Shown here: one piece after another, positions 7,769 to 15,742 of the stretch | How positions within the stretch are numbered: the first letter of the stretch is position 1 | Layout of the letters: each line of letters begins with the position of its first letter | NCBI GenBank assembly: GCA_035633255.1 | Contig: DASQFD010000133.1 | Location: 1-52,266, forward strand | Reading direction: 5' to 3' | DNA: 52,266 bases | DNA from: DASQFD01 sp035633255 | GTDB taxonomy: Bacteria; Actinomycetota; Actinomycetes; Actinomycetales; Dermatophilaceae | Translations under genes and position numbers: made by a program | The notes under the pieces: model-generated | Told to the model about the DNA's origin: nothing | What the model saw: only the letters and a program-made list of their open reading frames with translations | Databases searched by the model: none

Positions 7769-9482
7769 GGTCCGGGAAGTCGTCCTCCCGCCACTCCCGG
7801 CCACCGCCGGTGGCGCCCTCCTTGGCGAGCAGCTCCTCACGGGCCCGCAGCTCGACGCGGCGGATCTTGCCGGAGATCGTCTTGGGCAGCTCGGCGAACT
7901 CCAGCCGCCGCACCCGCTGCCACGGCGCCAGGTGGGAGCGGGCGTGGGCCAGGATCGACCGGGCCGTGTCCGCGTCGGGCTCGTGCCCGGGCACGAGGCT
8001 GACGTAGGCCTTGGTCACCGCCAGCCGCACCGCGTCCGGCGCGGGCACGACCGCCGCCTCCGCGACCGCCGGGTGCTCGATGAGCACCGACTCCACCTCG
8101 AACGGGCTGATCTTGTAGTCGCTGGCCTTGAAGACGTCGTCCGTGCGCCCGACATAGGTCAGGTAGCCGTCCTCGTCCCGCGTCGCGACGTCGCCGGTGT
8201 GGTAGAAACCGCCGGCCTTGGCGTCGGCGTCGCGTTCGGGGTCGCCGAGGTATGCCGTCATCAGCGGCAGCGGGTCCCCCGACAGGTCGAGGCAGATCTC
8301 GCCCTCTCCCGGGCCGGGCACCGGCTCGCCCGTGAGGGTGTCGAGGAGGGACACGGCATACCCGGGCAGTGCCCGCCCCATGGACCCGAGCTTGACCGGC
8401 TCGTCGGCGGCGTTGCCGACCGCGGCGGTCATCTCGGTCTGGCCGTAGCCGTCGCGCAGGGTCAGCCCCCAGGCCCGCTGGACGGAGGCGATGACCTCGG
8501 GGTTGAGCGGCTCGCCCGCGCCGACCACCTCACGCAGCGAGCCCGGCCCGGCGCTCAGGTCGGCGTGGATGAGCATCCGCCAGACCGTCGGCGGCGCGCA
8601 GAAGCTGCTCACCTCGTGCTCACGCATCACGGCGAGCACGGCCGCGGCGTCGAACCGGGTGTAGTTGTGCACCAGCACCGTCGCCTCGGCGATCCACGGG
8701 GCGAAGAAGCACGACCAGGCGTGCTTGGCCCACCCGGGGCTGGAGATGTTCAGGTGCACGTCGCCCTGGCGCAGGCCGAGCCAGAAGACCGTGGACAGGT
8801 GCCCCACCGGGTAGGAGACCTGGGTGTGGGCGACGAGCTTGGGCCGGCTGGTGGTGCCGGAGGTGAAGTAGTAGAGCAGCGGGTCGCCGGGGGCCGTGCC
8901 CGGGTGGGGGGTGGGCGGGACGTCCACGTCGTATGCCGGTAGCAGGTCCTCCCAGCCCTCCGCCTCCCCCACGCTCAGCAGGAGCAGGTCGCCCGGCACC
9001 CCGTGGAGCTTGTGCACCTGGTCGGGGGTCGTGACGACGGCCCGCGCGCCGCCGCGCAGCACCCGGTCGGCGAGGTCGCTGGTGCCGATGGCCGTGGTCG
9101 TCGGCATGATCACCGCGCCCAGCTTCATCACCGCGAGCATGCAGTCCCACAGCTCCGCCTGGTTGCCCAGCATGAGGATCACCGGGTCGCCGCGGCCGAC
9201 GCCCAGGGACGCCAGGCGCGCCGCCACGCGGTCGGAGCGGGCCGCCATGGCGTCGAAGGACAGCGTCTCGCTCGTGCCGTCCTCGGCCACCAGGACCAGC
9301 GCCGGGCGGTCGTTGCCGCGGGCGACGACGTCGAACCAGTCGACCGCCCAGTTGAACCGGTCGCCCATGTCGGGCCAGCTGAACTCCGCACAGGCGCGAG
9401 CCTGCTCGCCGCGCATCGCCAGCAGCCGGTCCCGGGCCTCCCGGTAGCGCTGCGTCGCCGTCGTCCCCGTAGTCGTGGTCAT
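7758..9482 (-). CDS. Acyl-CoA synthetase (AMP-forming), medium-chain-like
   Basis: A 574-aa ANL-superfamily ligase that would activate a carboxylic acid to acyl-AMP and then acyl-CoA. The P-loop-like motif is YYFTSGTTSRPKLVAHT, the adenine-binding motif is GYGQTEMT, the hinge is YVGRTDDVFKASDYKISPFEVES, and the catalytic Lys is in LPKTISGKIRRVELR near the C-terminus. It resembles MACS/acetate-CoA-ligase-type enzymes. ATG 9482 is preferred because it begins MTTTTGT; a further upstream ATG adds 12 unconvincing residues. The substrate is not predictable. Confidence 0.88.
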   Translation of the reverse strand: MTTTTGTTATQRYREARDRLLAMRGEQARACAEFSWPDMGDRFNWAVDWFDVVARGNDRPALVLVAEDGTSETLSFDAMAARSDRVAARLASLGVGRGDPVILMLGNQAELWDCMLAVMKLGAVIMPTTTAIGTSDLADRVLRGGARAVVTTPDQVHKLHGVPGDLLLLSVGEAEGWEDLLPAYDVDVPPTPHPGTAPGDPLLYYFTSGTTSRPKLVAHTQVSYPVGHLSTVFWLGLRQGDVHLNISSPGWAKHAWSCFFAPWIAEATVLVHNYTRFDAAAVLAVMREHEVSSFCAPPTVWRMLIHADLSAGPGSLREVVGAGEPLNPEVIASVQRAWGLTLRDGYGQTEMTAAVGNAADEPVKLGSMGRALPGYAVSLLDTLTGEPVPGPGEGEICLDLSGDPLPLMTAYLGDPERDADAKAGGFYHTGDVATRDEDGYLTYVGRTDDVFKASDYKISPFEVESVLIEHPAVAEAAVVPAPDAVRLAVTKAYVSLVPGHEPDADTARSILAHARSHLAPWQRVRRLEFAELPKTISGKIRRVELRAREELLAKEGATGGGREWREDDFPDLRG

Positions 9483-9540
9483 GGGGCCATGCTGCCGCTG
9501 ACCGCCGACGCGGGCCACCCCTCGGCGGGTGACCCCCGAC

Positions 9541-10431
9541 TCAGGGGGCCCGCACCTCGGTCACGTGGTGGGCCACGTGCGCCCCGGGGGGGCCTCCGCA
9601 GGTGAGCGGCGCCGGTGGCAGGTCCTCGGTCTCCACCTGGACCCACACCGACTCCGGCACCGGGTCGGTGCCCGCGAGCTCGAGCCGGACCACGCGGTCG
9701 TGCAGCCGTTCGGGCGGCCCCGGCACGACCGCGTCGAGCGGCGCCGGCCCGTATCGGGCGAGCGCCCACGCGACCGCCGCCTGCTGCGCCGGCTTCCAGC
9801 GGGTCGGGCCGCGCAGGTGGCGGACCGACACGGCACCCTCGCGGTGGGCCCGCACCACCTTGACCGCGTCCCCGATGTCCAGGCCGCCGTAGCAGGCACC
9901 GTCGGGCAGGGACAGCAGGGTCGCGGCGAACCGGTGGCCGCCCAGGTGCGTGCACTCCCACACCTCGTCGCCCCAGACCCGCTCGAGCGCGGCGGTGACC
10001 GGCCGGCCCCGGAAGGCGCAGCACGGGTCCCGCGTGGCGTGCGAGCAGACGAGGAGCATGGGGGGAGCCGCCTCGTCGCCCTCGTTGAGCCGCGTCCCGA
10101 TCGCCTCGCTGGCGCGCAGGAGGTCGTCCGTCGTCGACCACGAACCGGAGACGGCCGTACCGCGGACCGTGTCGACGGCGTACCAGTCCCTCGGACCCTC
10201 GGTCTCCGAGCGGCGGTGCCGCCGGATGAGCAGCGCCTTGGCGTTGTTCTCCTTGCAGTACCTGTCGATCGACGCCATGACCGGGCCCTTGAGGGGCGGG
10301 GTCTCGAGAGGCTGCTTGACCCACGGCCCCGGGTGCTCGATCGCCAGCCACCGTCGGGCGACGGGGGCGGTACCGGCGAGTGGCTCCTTGCGCTGGCGGG
10401 CCGCGGCGGAGCAGCGGGAAGGGTCGCTCAC
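9541..10431 (-). CDS. Sucrase/ferredoxin-like family protein
   Basis: A 296-aa protein of the Suc_Fer-like family, a thioredoxin-fold [2Fe-2S] ferredoxin relative. The N-terminal half carries CSAAARQRKEPLAGTAP. The cluster region has VCSHATRDPCCAFRGRP (Cys-rich, near residue 130-145) and WECTHLGGHRFAATLLSLP with the conserved His and Gly residues. The C-terminal 100 residues are a less conserved extension. The biochemical role is poorly known; redox or electron carrier is the family-level guess. A leaderless GTG start (TAGCAT, 6 nt, GTG) supports 10431. Confidence 0.78.
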   Translation of the reverse strand: MSDPSRCSAAARQRKEPLAGTAPVARRWLAIEHPGPWVKQPLETPPLKGPVMASIDRYCKENNAKALLIRRHRRSETEGPRDWYAVDTVRGTAVSGSWSTTDDLLRASEAIGTRLNEGDEAAPPMLLVCSHATRDPCCAFRGRPVTAALERVWGDEVWECTHLGGHRFAATLLSLPDGACYGGLDIGDAVKVVRAHREGAVSVRHLRGPTRWKPAQQAAVAWALARYGPAPLDAVVPGPPERLHDRVVRLELAGTDPVPESVWVQVETEDLPPAPLTCGGPPGAHVAHHVTEVRAP

Positions 10432-10437
10432 GCTTCG

Positions 10438-10443
10438 ATGCTA
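10438..10443 (-). promoter_or_regulatory. -10 box, leaderless promoter of the sucrase/ferredoxin-like gene
   Basis: Minus-strand TAGCAT lies exactly 6 nt before the GTG at 10431. Confidence 0.5.
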
Positions 10444-10537
10444 GGCCAGTGCCTGCTCGACGGGCGGTCCGGCAGGGCGCGCGACCCCGGTGCCCGTCCT
10501 CCATGATGGCGTCCGGGGATTCTCGTGCCGCACCTTC

Positions 10538-10545
10538 GGGAGGGG
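10538..10545 (+). promoter_or_regulatory. Strong ribosome binding site that sets the mannitol dehydrogenase start
   Basis: GGGAGGGG lies 8 nt before the GTG at 10554. The in-frame ATG at 10506 has no ribosome binding site, so 10554 is chosen. Confidence 0.6.
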
Positions 10546-10553
10546 AGCCGGAA

Positions 10554-12047
10554 GTGGCCTCGTTGACCAGCCGCCTCGTCCCGTTGTCGGCCGCCACCCT
10601 GGCCGGCCTTCCGCAGGGGGTCGCCGGACCGGCATACGACCGTTCCTCGGTGACGCCGGGCATCGTGCACATCGGCGTCGGGGGGTTTCACCGCGCGCAC
10701 CAGGCGATGTACCTCGACGCGCTGATGAACGAGGGCGCCGCGACGGACTGGGGGCTGGTCGGCGTCGGCCTCCTCCCCGGGGACGCGCCGATGCGCGACG
10801 CGCTGCACGCCCAGGACTGCCTCTACACCCTGGTCGTCAAGCACCCCGACGGGACCCTCGAGCCCCGCGTCATCGGCTCGATGGTCCGCTACCTGTTCGC
10901 TCCCGACGACCCGCAGGCCGTGCTCGACGTCATGGCGTCCCCGAGCACCCGGATCGTCAGCCTCACCGTCACCGAGGGTGGCTACCACGTCAACCAGGTG
11001 ACCGGCGAGTTCGACCCGAGCGACCCGGTGCTCGTGGCGGACCTGTCCGGAACCGGTATGCCGCGCAGCGCCTTCGGTGTCATCGTCGCCGCCCTGGCCC
11101 GCCGGCGGGCGGAGGGCACGGCACCGTTCACGGTGATGTCGTGCGACAACCTCCCCGGCAACGGTGACGTCGCCCGCCGCATGATCACCGCGTTCGCGCG
11201 GCTGGCCGACCCCGGACTCGCCGACTGGATGGACGCTCACGTCGCCTTCCCCAACGCCATGGTGGACCGGATCACGCCGGTCACCGCGCCCGGTGACATC
11301 GACGCCCTCGCCGACCGGTTCGGCGTGGCCGACGCGTGGCCGGTGGTCTGCGAGCCGTTCACCCAGTGGGTGCTGCAGGACGACTTCCCCTCGGGCCGGC
11401 CCCCACTGGAGCGGGTGGGCGTCCAGATGGTGCCGGACGTGGTGCCCTACGAGCTGATGAAGCTGCGGCTGCTCAACGCCAGCCACCAGGCGCTGTGCTA
11501 CCTCGGCTACCTGAGCGGCTACCGGTACGCGCACGAGGTGTGCTCGGACCCGCTGTTCGTCCGGTTCCTCCTCGGCTACATGGAGCACGAGGGCCGGCCC
11601 ACCCTGCCCGACGTGCCCGGCGTCGACCTCGGCGCCTACAGCACCCAGCTCGTCGAACGCTTCGCCAACCCCGAGGTCAAGGACACCCTGGCCCGGCTCT
11701 GCGCGGAGAGCTCGGACCGGATCCCCAAGTGGCTCGTTCCCGTCATCGTGCACAACCTCGAGCACGGCGGCGCGATCGAGCGGTCCGCCCTCGTCGTCGC
11801 CGCGTGGGCCCGTTACGCCGAGGGCGTCGACGAGGACGGCACCCCGATCGAGGTCGTCGACCGCTTCCGGGACGACGTCATGGCCGCCGCCGCCCGGTCG
11901 GCCGAGGACCCCGTGGCCTTCCTGCGGAACCGCAGCTTCTTCGGTGGGCTCGTCGACGACGAGCGGTTCACCACGGCATACACGGGGTTCCTCAGGAGCC
12001 TGCACGAGAAGGGCGCGCGCGCCACCCTCGAGGAGCTCGAGAAGTGA
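10554..12047 (+). CDS. Mannitol dehydrogenase family polyol oxidoreductase
   Basis: A 497-aa polyol-specific long-chain dehydrogenase, NAD-dependent and zinc-free. The N-terminal Rossmann motif is HIGVGGFHRAHQAMYLDALM; the catalytic KLRLLNASHQALCYLG block (K-x-N-x-x-H arrangement) lies about residues 302-318. The family oxidises D-mannitol, D-arabitol or related polyols to ketoses. It is the first gene of a + strand operon (polyol dehydrogenase, two Zn alcohol dehydrogenases, xylulokinase) with a 4-bp GTGA overlap to the next gene. D-arabitol to D-xylulose would fit the downstream kinase, but mannitol is equally possible from sequence alone. Confidence 0.9.
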   Translation: MASLTSRLVPLSAATLAGLPQGVAGPAYDRSSVTPGIVHIGVGGFHRAHQAMYLDALMNEGAATDWGLVGVGLLPGDAPMRDALHAQDCLYTLVVKHPDGTLEPRVIGSMVRYLFAPDDPQAVLDVMASPSTRIVSLTVTEGGYHVNQVTGEFDPSDPVLVADLSGTGMPRSAFGVIVAALARRRAEGTAPFTVMSCDNLPGNGDVARRMITAFARLADPGLADWMDAHVAFPNAMVDRITPVTAPGDIDALADRFGVADAWPVVCEPFTQWVLQDDFPSGRPPLERVGVQMVPDVVPYELMKLRLLNASHQALCYLGYLSGYRYAHEVCSDPLFVRFLLGYMEHEGRPTLPDVPGVDLGAYSTQLVERFANPEVKDTLARLCAESSDRIPKWLVPVIVHNLEHGGAIERSALVVAAWARYAEGVDEDGTPIEVVDRFRDDVMAAAARSAEDPVAFLRNRSFFGGLVDDERFTTAYTGFLRSLHEKGARATLEELEK

Positions 12048-13111
12048 CGAGCACCCCGAGCCCCGCCCACGCACACCTCCCCGAGCACTCGCGGACGGCG
12101 GTGCTGACCGAGCCCGGCACGATCGTCGTGGAGGACCGGCCGATGCCGGTCCCGGCACCCGACGAGGTGGTCATCGAGGTCCGGGCCGTCGGGGTCTGCG
12201 GCTCGGACACCCACTACTTCGACGACGGCCGGATCGGCCACTTCGTCGTCGAGGGGCCGTTCGTCCTCGGCCACGAGTCTTCTGGGGTCGTCGTCGCGAC
12301 CGGGGCCGACGTGGACCCCGCCCGGATCGGCGAGCGGGTCTCCATCGAGCCGGGCGTCCCGTGCCGCGCGTGCGAGCAGTGCCTCGCGGGGCGCTACAAC
12401 CTCTGCCCGGACATGCGCTTCCACGCGACGCCACCGTTCGACGGCTCGCTCACCCAGTACGTCGCCCACCACCATGCGTTCGCGTTCCCGGTCCCGGACT
12501 CGGTGAGCGACGAGGCGGCGGCGCTGGTCGAGCCGCTGTCGGTGGGGGTGTGGGCCTGCCGGAAGGCGGCCATCGGCGTCGGCAGCCGGGTCCTCGTCAC
12601 CGGGGCCGGTCCGATCGGCCTGGTCTGCGTCCAGGCCGCCCTGGCCGCGGGCGCCACCGAGGTGGTCGTGGCCGACGTCAACCCGCACCGGCTCTCGCTG
12701 GCGGCCCGGCTCGGCGCGACGGCCACCGTGGACCTCACCACCGACGACCTCCCGCGGACGTATGCCGGCCGGCCCGGGCCGAACGCGCTGCTCGAGTGCT
12801 CGGGGCACCCGGGGTCGACGCTGGCGGCGATCCACGTGCTGGCACCGGCGGGGTGCGCGGTCATGGTCGGCACCGGCAGCGGGGACCTGACCCTGCCGCT
12901 GCAGGCGATCCAGGAGCGCGAGCTCGTCGTCACCGGGGTGTTCCGCTACGCCAACACCTGGCCGGCCGCCATCGCCCTCGTCGCGTCCGGCCGGGTCGAC
13001 CTCGACGCGCTGGTCACGGGCCACTTCCGCCTCGACCAGAGCGCGGAGGCCCTCACCGCGTCCCGCCGCGACCCCACCGCGGTCAAGTCCGTCATCCACC
13101 CGCAGGACTGA
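12044..13111 (+). CDS. Zn-dependent sorbitol/xylitol dehydrogenase family
   Basis: A 355-aa medium-chain dehydrogenase. The catalytic zinc site is seen as GVCGSDTHYFDDG and VLGHESSG. Four structural-zinc cysteines sit in PCRACEQCLAGRYNLC. The Rossmann motif is VTGAGPIGLVCVQAALAAG, followed by VVVADVNPHR, where Asp at the end of the second strand predicts NAD rather than NADP. This is the sorbitol/xylitol/L-iditol dehydrogenase branch, converting polyols such as xylitol to D-xylulose. The GTG start overlaps the upstream stop, with GAGGAG about 8 nt before it. Confidence 0.88.
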   Translation: MTSTPSPAHAHLPEHSRTAVLTEPGTIVVEDRPMPVPAPDEVVIEVRAVGVCGSDTHYFDDGRIGHFVVEGPFVLGHESSGVVVATGADVDPARIGERVSIEPGVPCRACEQCLAGRYNLCPDMRFHATPPFDGSLTQYVAHHHAFAFPVPDSVSDEAAALVEPLSVGVWACRKAAIGVGSRVLVTGAGPIGLVCVQAALAAGATEVVVADVNPHRLSLAARLGATATVDLTTDDLPRTYAGRPGPNALLECSGHPGSTLAAIHVLAPAGCAVMVGTGSGDLTLPLQAIQERELVVTGVFRYANTWPAAIALVASGRVDLDALVTGHFRLDQSAEALTASRRDPTAVKSVIHPQD

Positions 13112-13114
13112 AGC

Positions 13115-14212
13115 ATGCCGACCACCCAGCCCGGGTCCCACGCGGCGCCGCGCCCGGACACGATGCGGGCCGTGCGCCTGCCCGGCAACCGCACCGTCGA
13201 GCACGTGACCGTTCCGGTCCCCGAGCCGGGGCGCGGTCGGGTGCTGTTGCGGATGCGGGCATCGTCGATCTGCGGCAGCGACATCCGGGCCATCTACCGC
13301 GAGCACCTCGGCACCGGGGCGGAGGCCTACCAGGGCGTCGTCGCCGGCCACGAGCCCTGCGGCGACGTCGTCGCGACCGGTCCGGACGTGCGCCGGCTGA
13401 GCCCGGGCGACCGGGTCGTCGTCTACCACATCAGCGGCTGCGGCCTCTGCGAGGAGTGCCGGCGCGGGTACCCCATCGGCTGCACCTCGTCCCTGCGCGC
13501 CGCCCACGGCTGGCAGCGCGACGGCGGCCACGCGGAGTTCATGCTGGCCGACGAGGTGTCCTGCCTGGCCCTGCCGGGCGAGCTGACCCACGTCGACGGC
13601 GCGCTGGTCTCGTGCGGGTTCGGCACGGCATACGAAGGGCTGTTGCGGGCCGGCATCAGCGGCCGGGACCGGCTGCTGGTGACCGGGCTCGGGCCGGTCG
13701 GCATGGCCACCGCGATGCTCGCCAGGCACCTCGGTGCGACGACGGTGATCGGCAGCGACGTCTCGCCCGAGCGGGTGGCGCTCGCCCGTGACCTGGGCCT
13801 GGTCGACATGGCCGTCAGCGACCCCGACGGCGTCGACGAGGCCGTGGCCGCGGCGACGGGCGGCCTCGGCTGCGAGGTCACCGTCGACTGCTCCGGCAGT
13901 GCCGCGGCGCGCCTCACCGCGCTGCGCAACACCCGGGTCTGGGGCCGGTGCGTCCTCCTGGGCGAGGGGGGCGCCGTGGGCTTCGACGTCTCGCCGCTGC
14001 TCATCCACCGGCAGGTGAGCCTGCACGGTTCGTGGGTGAGCTCCCTCGGGCACATGCGGGAGCTGCTGGACCTCCTGGCCCGGTGGGGCGAGCACCCCGA
14101 GCGGATCGTCACCCACCGGTACCCGCTCGCCGACGCGGCGCAGGCCTACGCTGTGGCCGATGCCGGTGCAGCCGGCAAGGTGGTTCTCACGATGGGCGAG
14201 GGGGGCTCGTGA
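13115..14212 (+). CDS. Second Zn-dependent polyol/alcohol dehydrogenase
   Basis: A 365-aa medium-chain dehydrogenase that differs clearly from its neighbour. The zinc site residues are in SSICGSDIRAIYREH and VAGHEPCGD, and a cysteine cluster sits in HISGCGLCEECRRGYPIGC. The nucleotide fold is VTGLGPVGMATAMLARHLG with GSDVSPERV after it. Two such dehydrogenases beside a long-chain polyol dehydrogenase suggest that the operon handles several stereoisomers or successive oxidations. Its stop overlaps the xylulokinase start (GTGA). Substrate unknown. Confidence 0.85.
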   Translation: MPTTQPGSHAAPRPDTMRAVRLPGNRTVEHVTVPVPEPGRGRVLLRMRASSICGSDIRAIYREHLGTGAEAYQGVVAGHEPCGDVVATGPDVRRLSPGDRVVVYHISGCGLCEECRRGYPIGCTSSLRAAHGWQRDGGHAEFMLADEVSCLALPGELTHVDGALVSCGFGTAYEGLLRAGISGRDRLLVTGLGPVGMATAMLARHLGATTVIGSDVSPERVALARDLGLVDMAVSDPDGVDEAVAAATGGLGCEVTVDCSGSAAARLTALRNTRVWGRCVLLGEGGAVGFDVSPLLIHRQVSLHGSWVSSLGHMRELLDLLARWGEHPERIVTHRYPLADAAQAYAVADAGAAGKVVLTMGEGGS

Positions 14213-15621
14213 GCAGCCGGACACTGGTCGCCGGGGTCGACAGCTCGACGCAGAGCTGCAAGGTCGTCGTCTGCGACGCCGAGACCGGCGAGGTCGTGCG
14301 CAGCGCGCGGGCACCGCACCCGGACGGGACCGAGGTGCACCCCGACCGCTGGCTCGACGCCTGGCGCGACGCCTCCGCCGGTGGGCTTCTCGAGGGGGTG
14401 GCGGCGCTGGCCGTGGGCGGCCAGCAGCACGGCATGGTGACCCTCGACGACCGCGGGACGGTGGTGCGCCCGGCCCTGCTCTGGAACGACACCCGGTCCG
14501 CCGGGACGGCCGGGGACCTCGTCACCGAGCTCGGCGGACCGCAGGCCTGGGCCGAGGCCACCGGCGTCGTGCCGGTCGCCGCGATCACGGTGAGCAAGCT
14601 CCGCTGGCTGGCCGAGCACGAACCCGAGGCGATGGCCCGCACCACCGGCTGCGTCCTCCCGCACGACTGGCTGACCGGGCGGATCCTCCAGGATGCGGGT
14701 GGGTTCACGCAGTGGACCACCGACCGCGGCGACGCGTCCGGCACCGGCTACTGGTCCGGCCACGACGGGGCCTACCGGCACGACCTCGTCGAGCTCGCGG
14801 TCGGGCGCCGGCTGCAGCTGCCGCGGGTGCTCGCCCCCACCGAGGTGGCCGGCACCACCTCCTCCGGGATGCTCGTCGCCGCCGGGACCGGCGACAACAT
14901 GGGTGCCGCGCTCGGACTGGGGCTGGAGCCCGGTGACGTGGTCATCTCCCTCGGCACCAGCGGCACCGCCTTTGCCCGGCACGGCCGGCCGACCGTCGAC
15001 GCCAGCGGTGAGGTCGCGTCGTTCGCGGACGCCGAGGGCGGCTTCCTCCCGCTCATGTGCACCCTCAACGCGGCCCGGGTCCTGGGGGCGGGTGCCTCGA
15101 TGCTCGGGGTCGACCTCGCCGGGCTCGACCGGCTCGCGCTGGCCTGCGAGCCCGGTGCCGGCGGCCTGACCCTGCTGCCCTACCTCGAGGGTGAGCGGAC
15201 TCCGAACCTGCCGCACGCCACGGGGACGCTGTCCGGGCTGACCCGCGCCAACAGCACTCCGGAGCACCTGGCCCGGGCGGTCGTCGAGGGCATGCTCCTC
15301 AACGTCGCCGGCGGGATCGACGCGCTGCGCGCGCTCGACGTGCCGGTGCGGCGCGCCCTCCTCATCGGCGGCGCCGCCGCGTCCCCGGCGGTGCGGGCCC
15401 TGGCACCGTCCCTCTTCGGGCTGCCCGTCGCCGTCCCGGCGGCCGGGGAGTACGTCGGGCTGGGCGCCGCTCGCCAGGCCGCGTGGGCCCTGTCCGGCGA
15501 GTCCGGGCCCCCGCACTGGCCGGTGGCCATCGACTCGGTGACCGAGCCGGACACCGCCTACCCGGCCGGCGAGGTCAAGGCCCGGTATGCCGGCCTGCTC
15601 GCCGCCTTGCACGGCTCCTGA
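14209..15621 (+). CDS. xylB: Xylulokinase, FGGY family
   Basis: A 470-aa sugar kinase: phosphate-binding VAGVDSSTQSCKVVVCD at the N-terminus, GGQQHGMV and LLWNDTRSAG in the first domain, VISLGTSGTAF in the hinge, and the ATP-binding LLIGGAAASPAVRAL region near the C-terminus. It would phosphorylate D-xylulose to xylulose 5-phosphate and feed the pentose phosphate pathway. It is the last gene of the polyol operon. No xylose isomerase is present here, so xylulose more likely comes from the three dehydrogenases. Its last 58 bp, stop included, are duplicated immediately downstream. Confidence 0.92.
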   Translation: MSSRTLVAGVDSSTQSCKVVVCDAETGEVVRSARAPHPDGTEVHPDRWLDAWRDASAGGLLEGVAALAVGGQQHGMVTLDDRGTVVRPALLWNDTRSAGTAGDLVTELGGPQAWAEATGVVPVAAITVSKLRWLAEHEPEAMARTTGCVLPHDWLTGRILQDAGGFTQWTTDRGDASGTGYWSGHDGAYRHDLVELAVGRRLQLPRVLAPTEVAGTTSSGMLVAAGTGDNMGAALGLGLEPGDVVISLGTSGTAFARHGRPTVDASGEVASFADAEGGFLPLMCTLNAARVLGAGASMLGVDLAGLDRLALACEPGAGGLTLLPYLEGERTPNLPHATGTLSGLTRANSTPEHLARAVVEGMLLNVAGGIDALRALDVPVRRALLIGGAAASPAVRALAPSLFGLPVAVPAAGEYVGLGAARQAAWALSGESGPPHWPVAIDSVTEPDTAYPAGEVKARYAGLLAALHGS

Positions 15622-15679
15622 GGCCGGCGAGGTCACGGCCCGGTATGCCGGCGTGCCCGCCACCGTGCCCGGCCCCTGA
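15564..15679 (+). repeat. 58-bp tandem duplication of the xylB 3' end
   Basis: Copy 1 (15564-15621) is the last 58 bp of xylB including TGA. Copy 2 (15622-15679) follows at a constant offset of 58 bp, also ends in TGA, and is diverged by scattered substitutions. Both contain GGCGAGGTCA and the octamer GTATGCCG. Confidence 0.85.
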
Positions 15680-15731
15680 CCTCGCGCCGCGCGGGTCGCG
15701 GCGCCGACCGTCCGGCCCGCCGGCATACCGG
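15640..15731. terminator. Probable bidirectional terminator between xylB and xylH
   Basis: CCGGTATGCCGGC (15640-15652) and GCCGGCATACCGG (15719-15731) are a perfect 13-bp inverted repeat. Inside it, GCGCCGCG (15684-15691) and CGCGGCGC (15697-15704) form an 8-bp stem with a 5-nt loop. The element sits between two converging operons. There is no T-run, as is common for GC-rich actinobacterial terminators. Confidence 0.55.
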
Positions 15732-15742
15732 AGCGTTCGGGG

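Noticed and set aside
4772..7840. Minus-strand open frame of about 1022 codons
   Set aside because: Antisense shadow of the HAD and metallophosphoesterase genes, with Arg/Gly/His-rich low-quality sequence.
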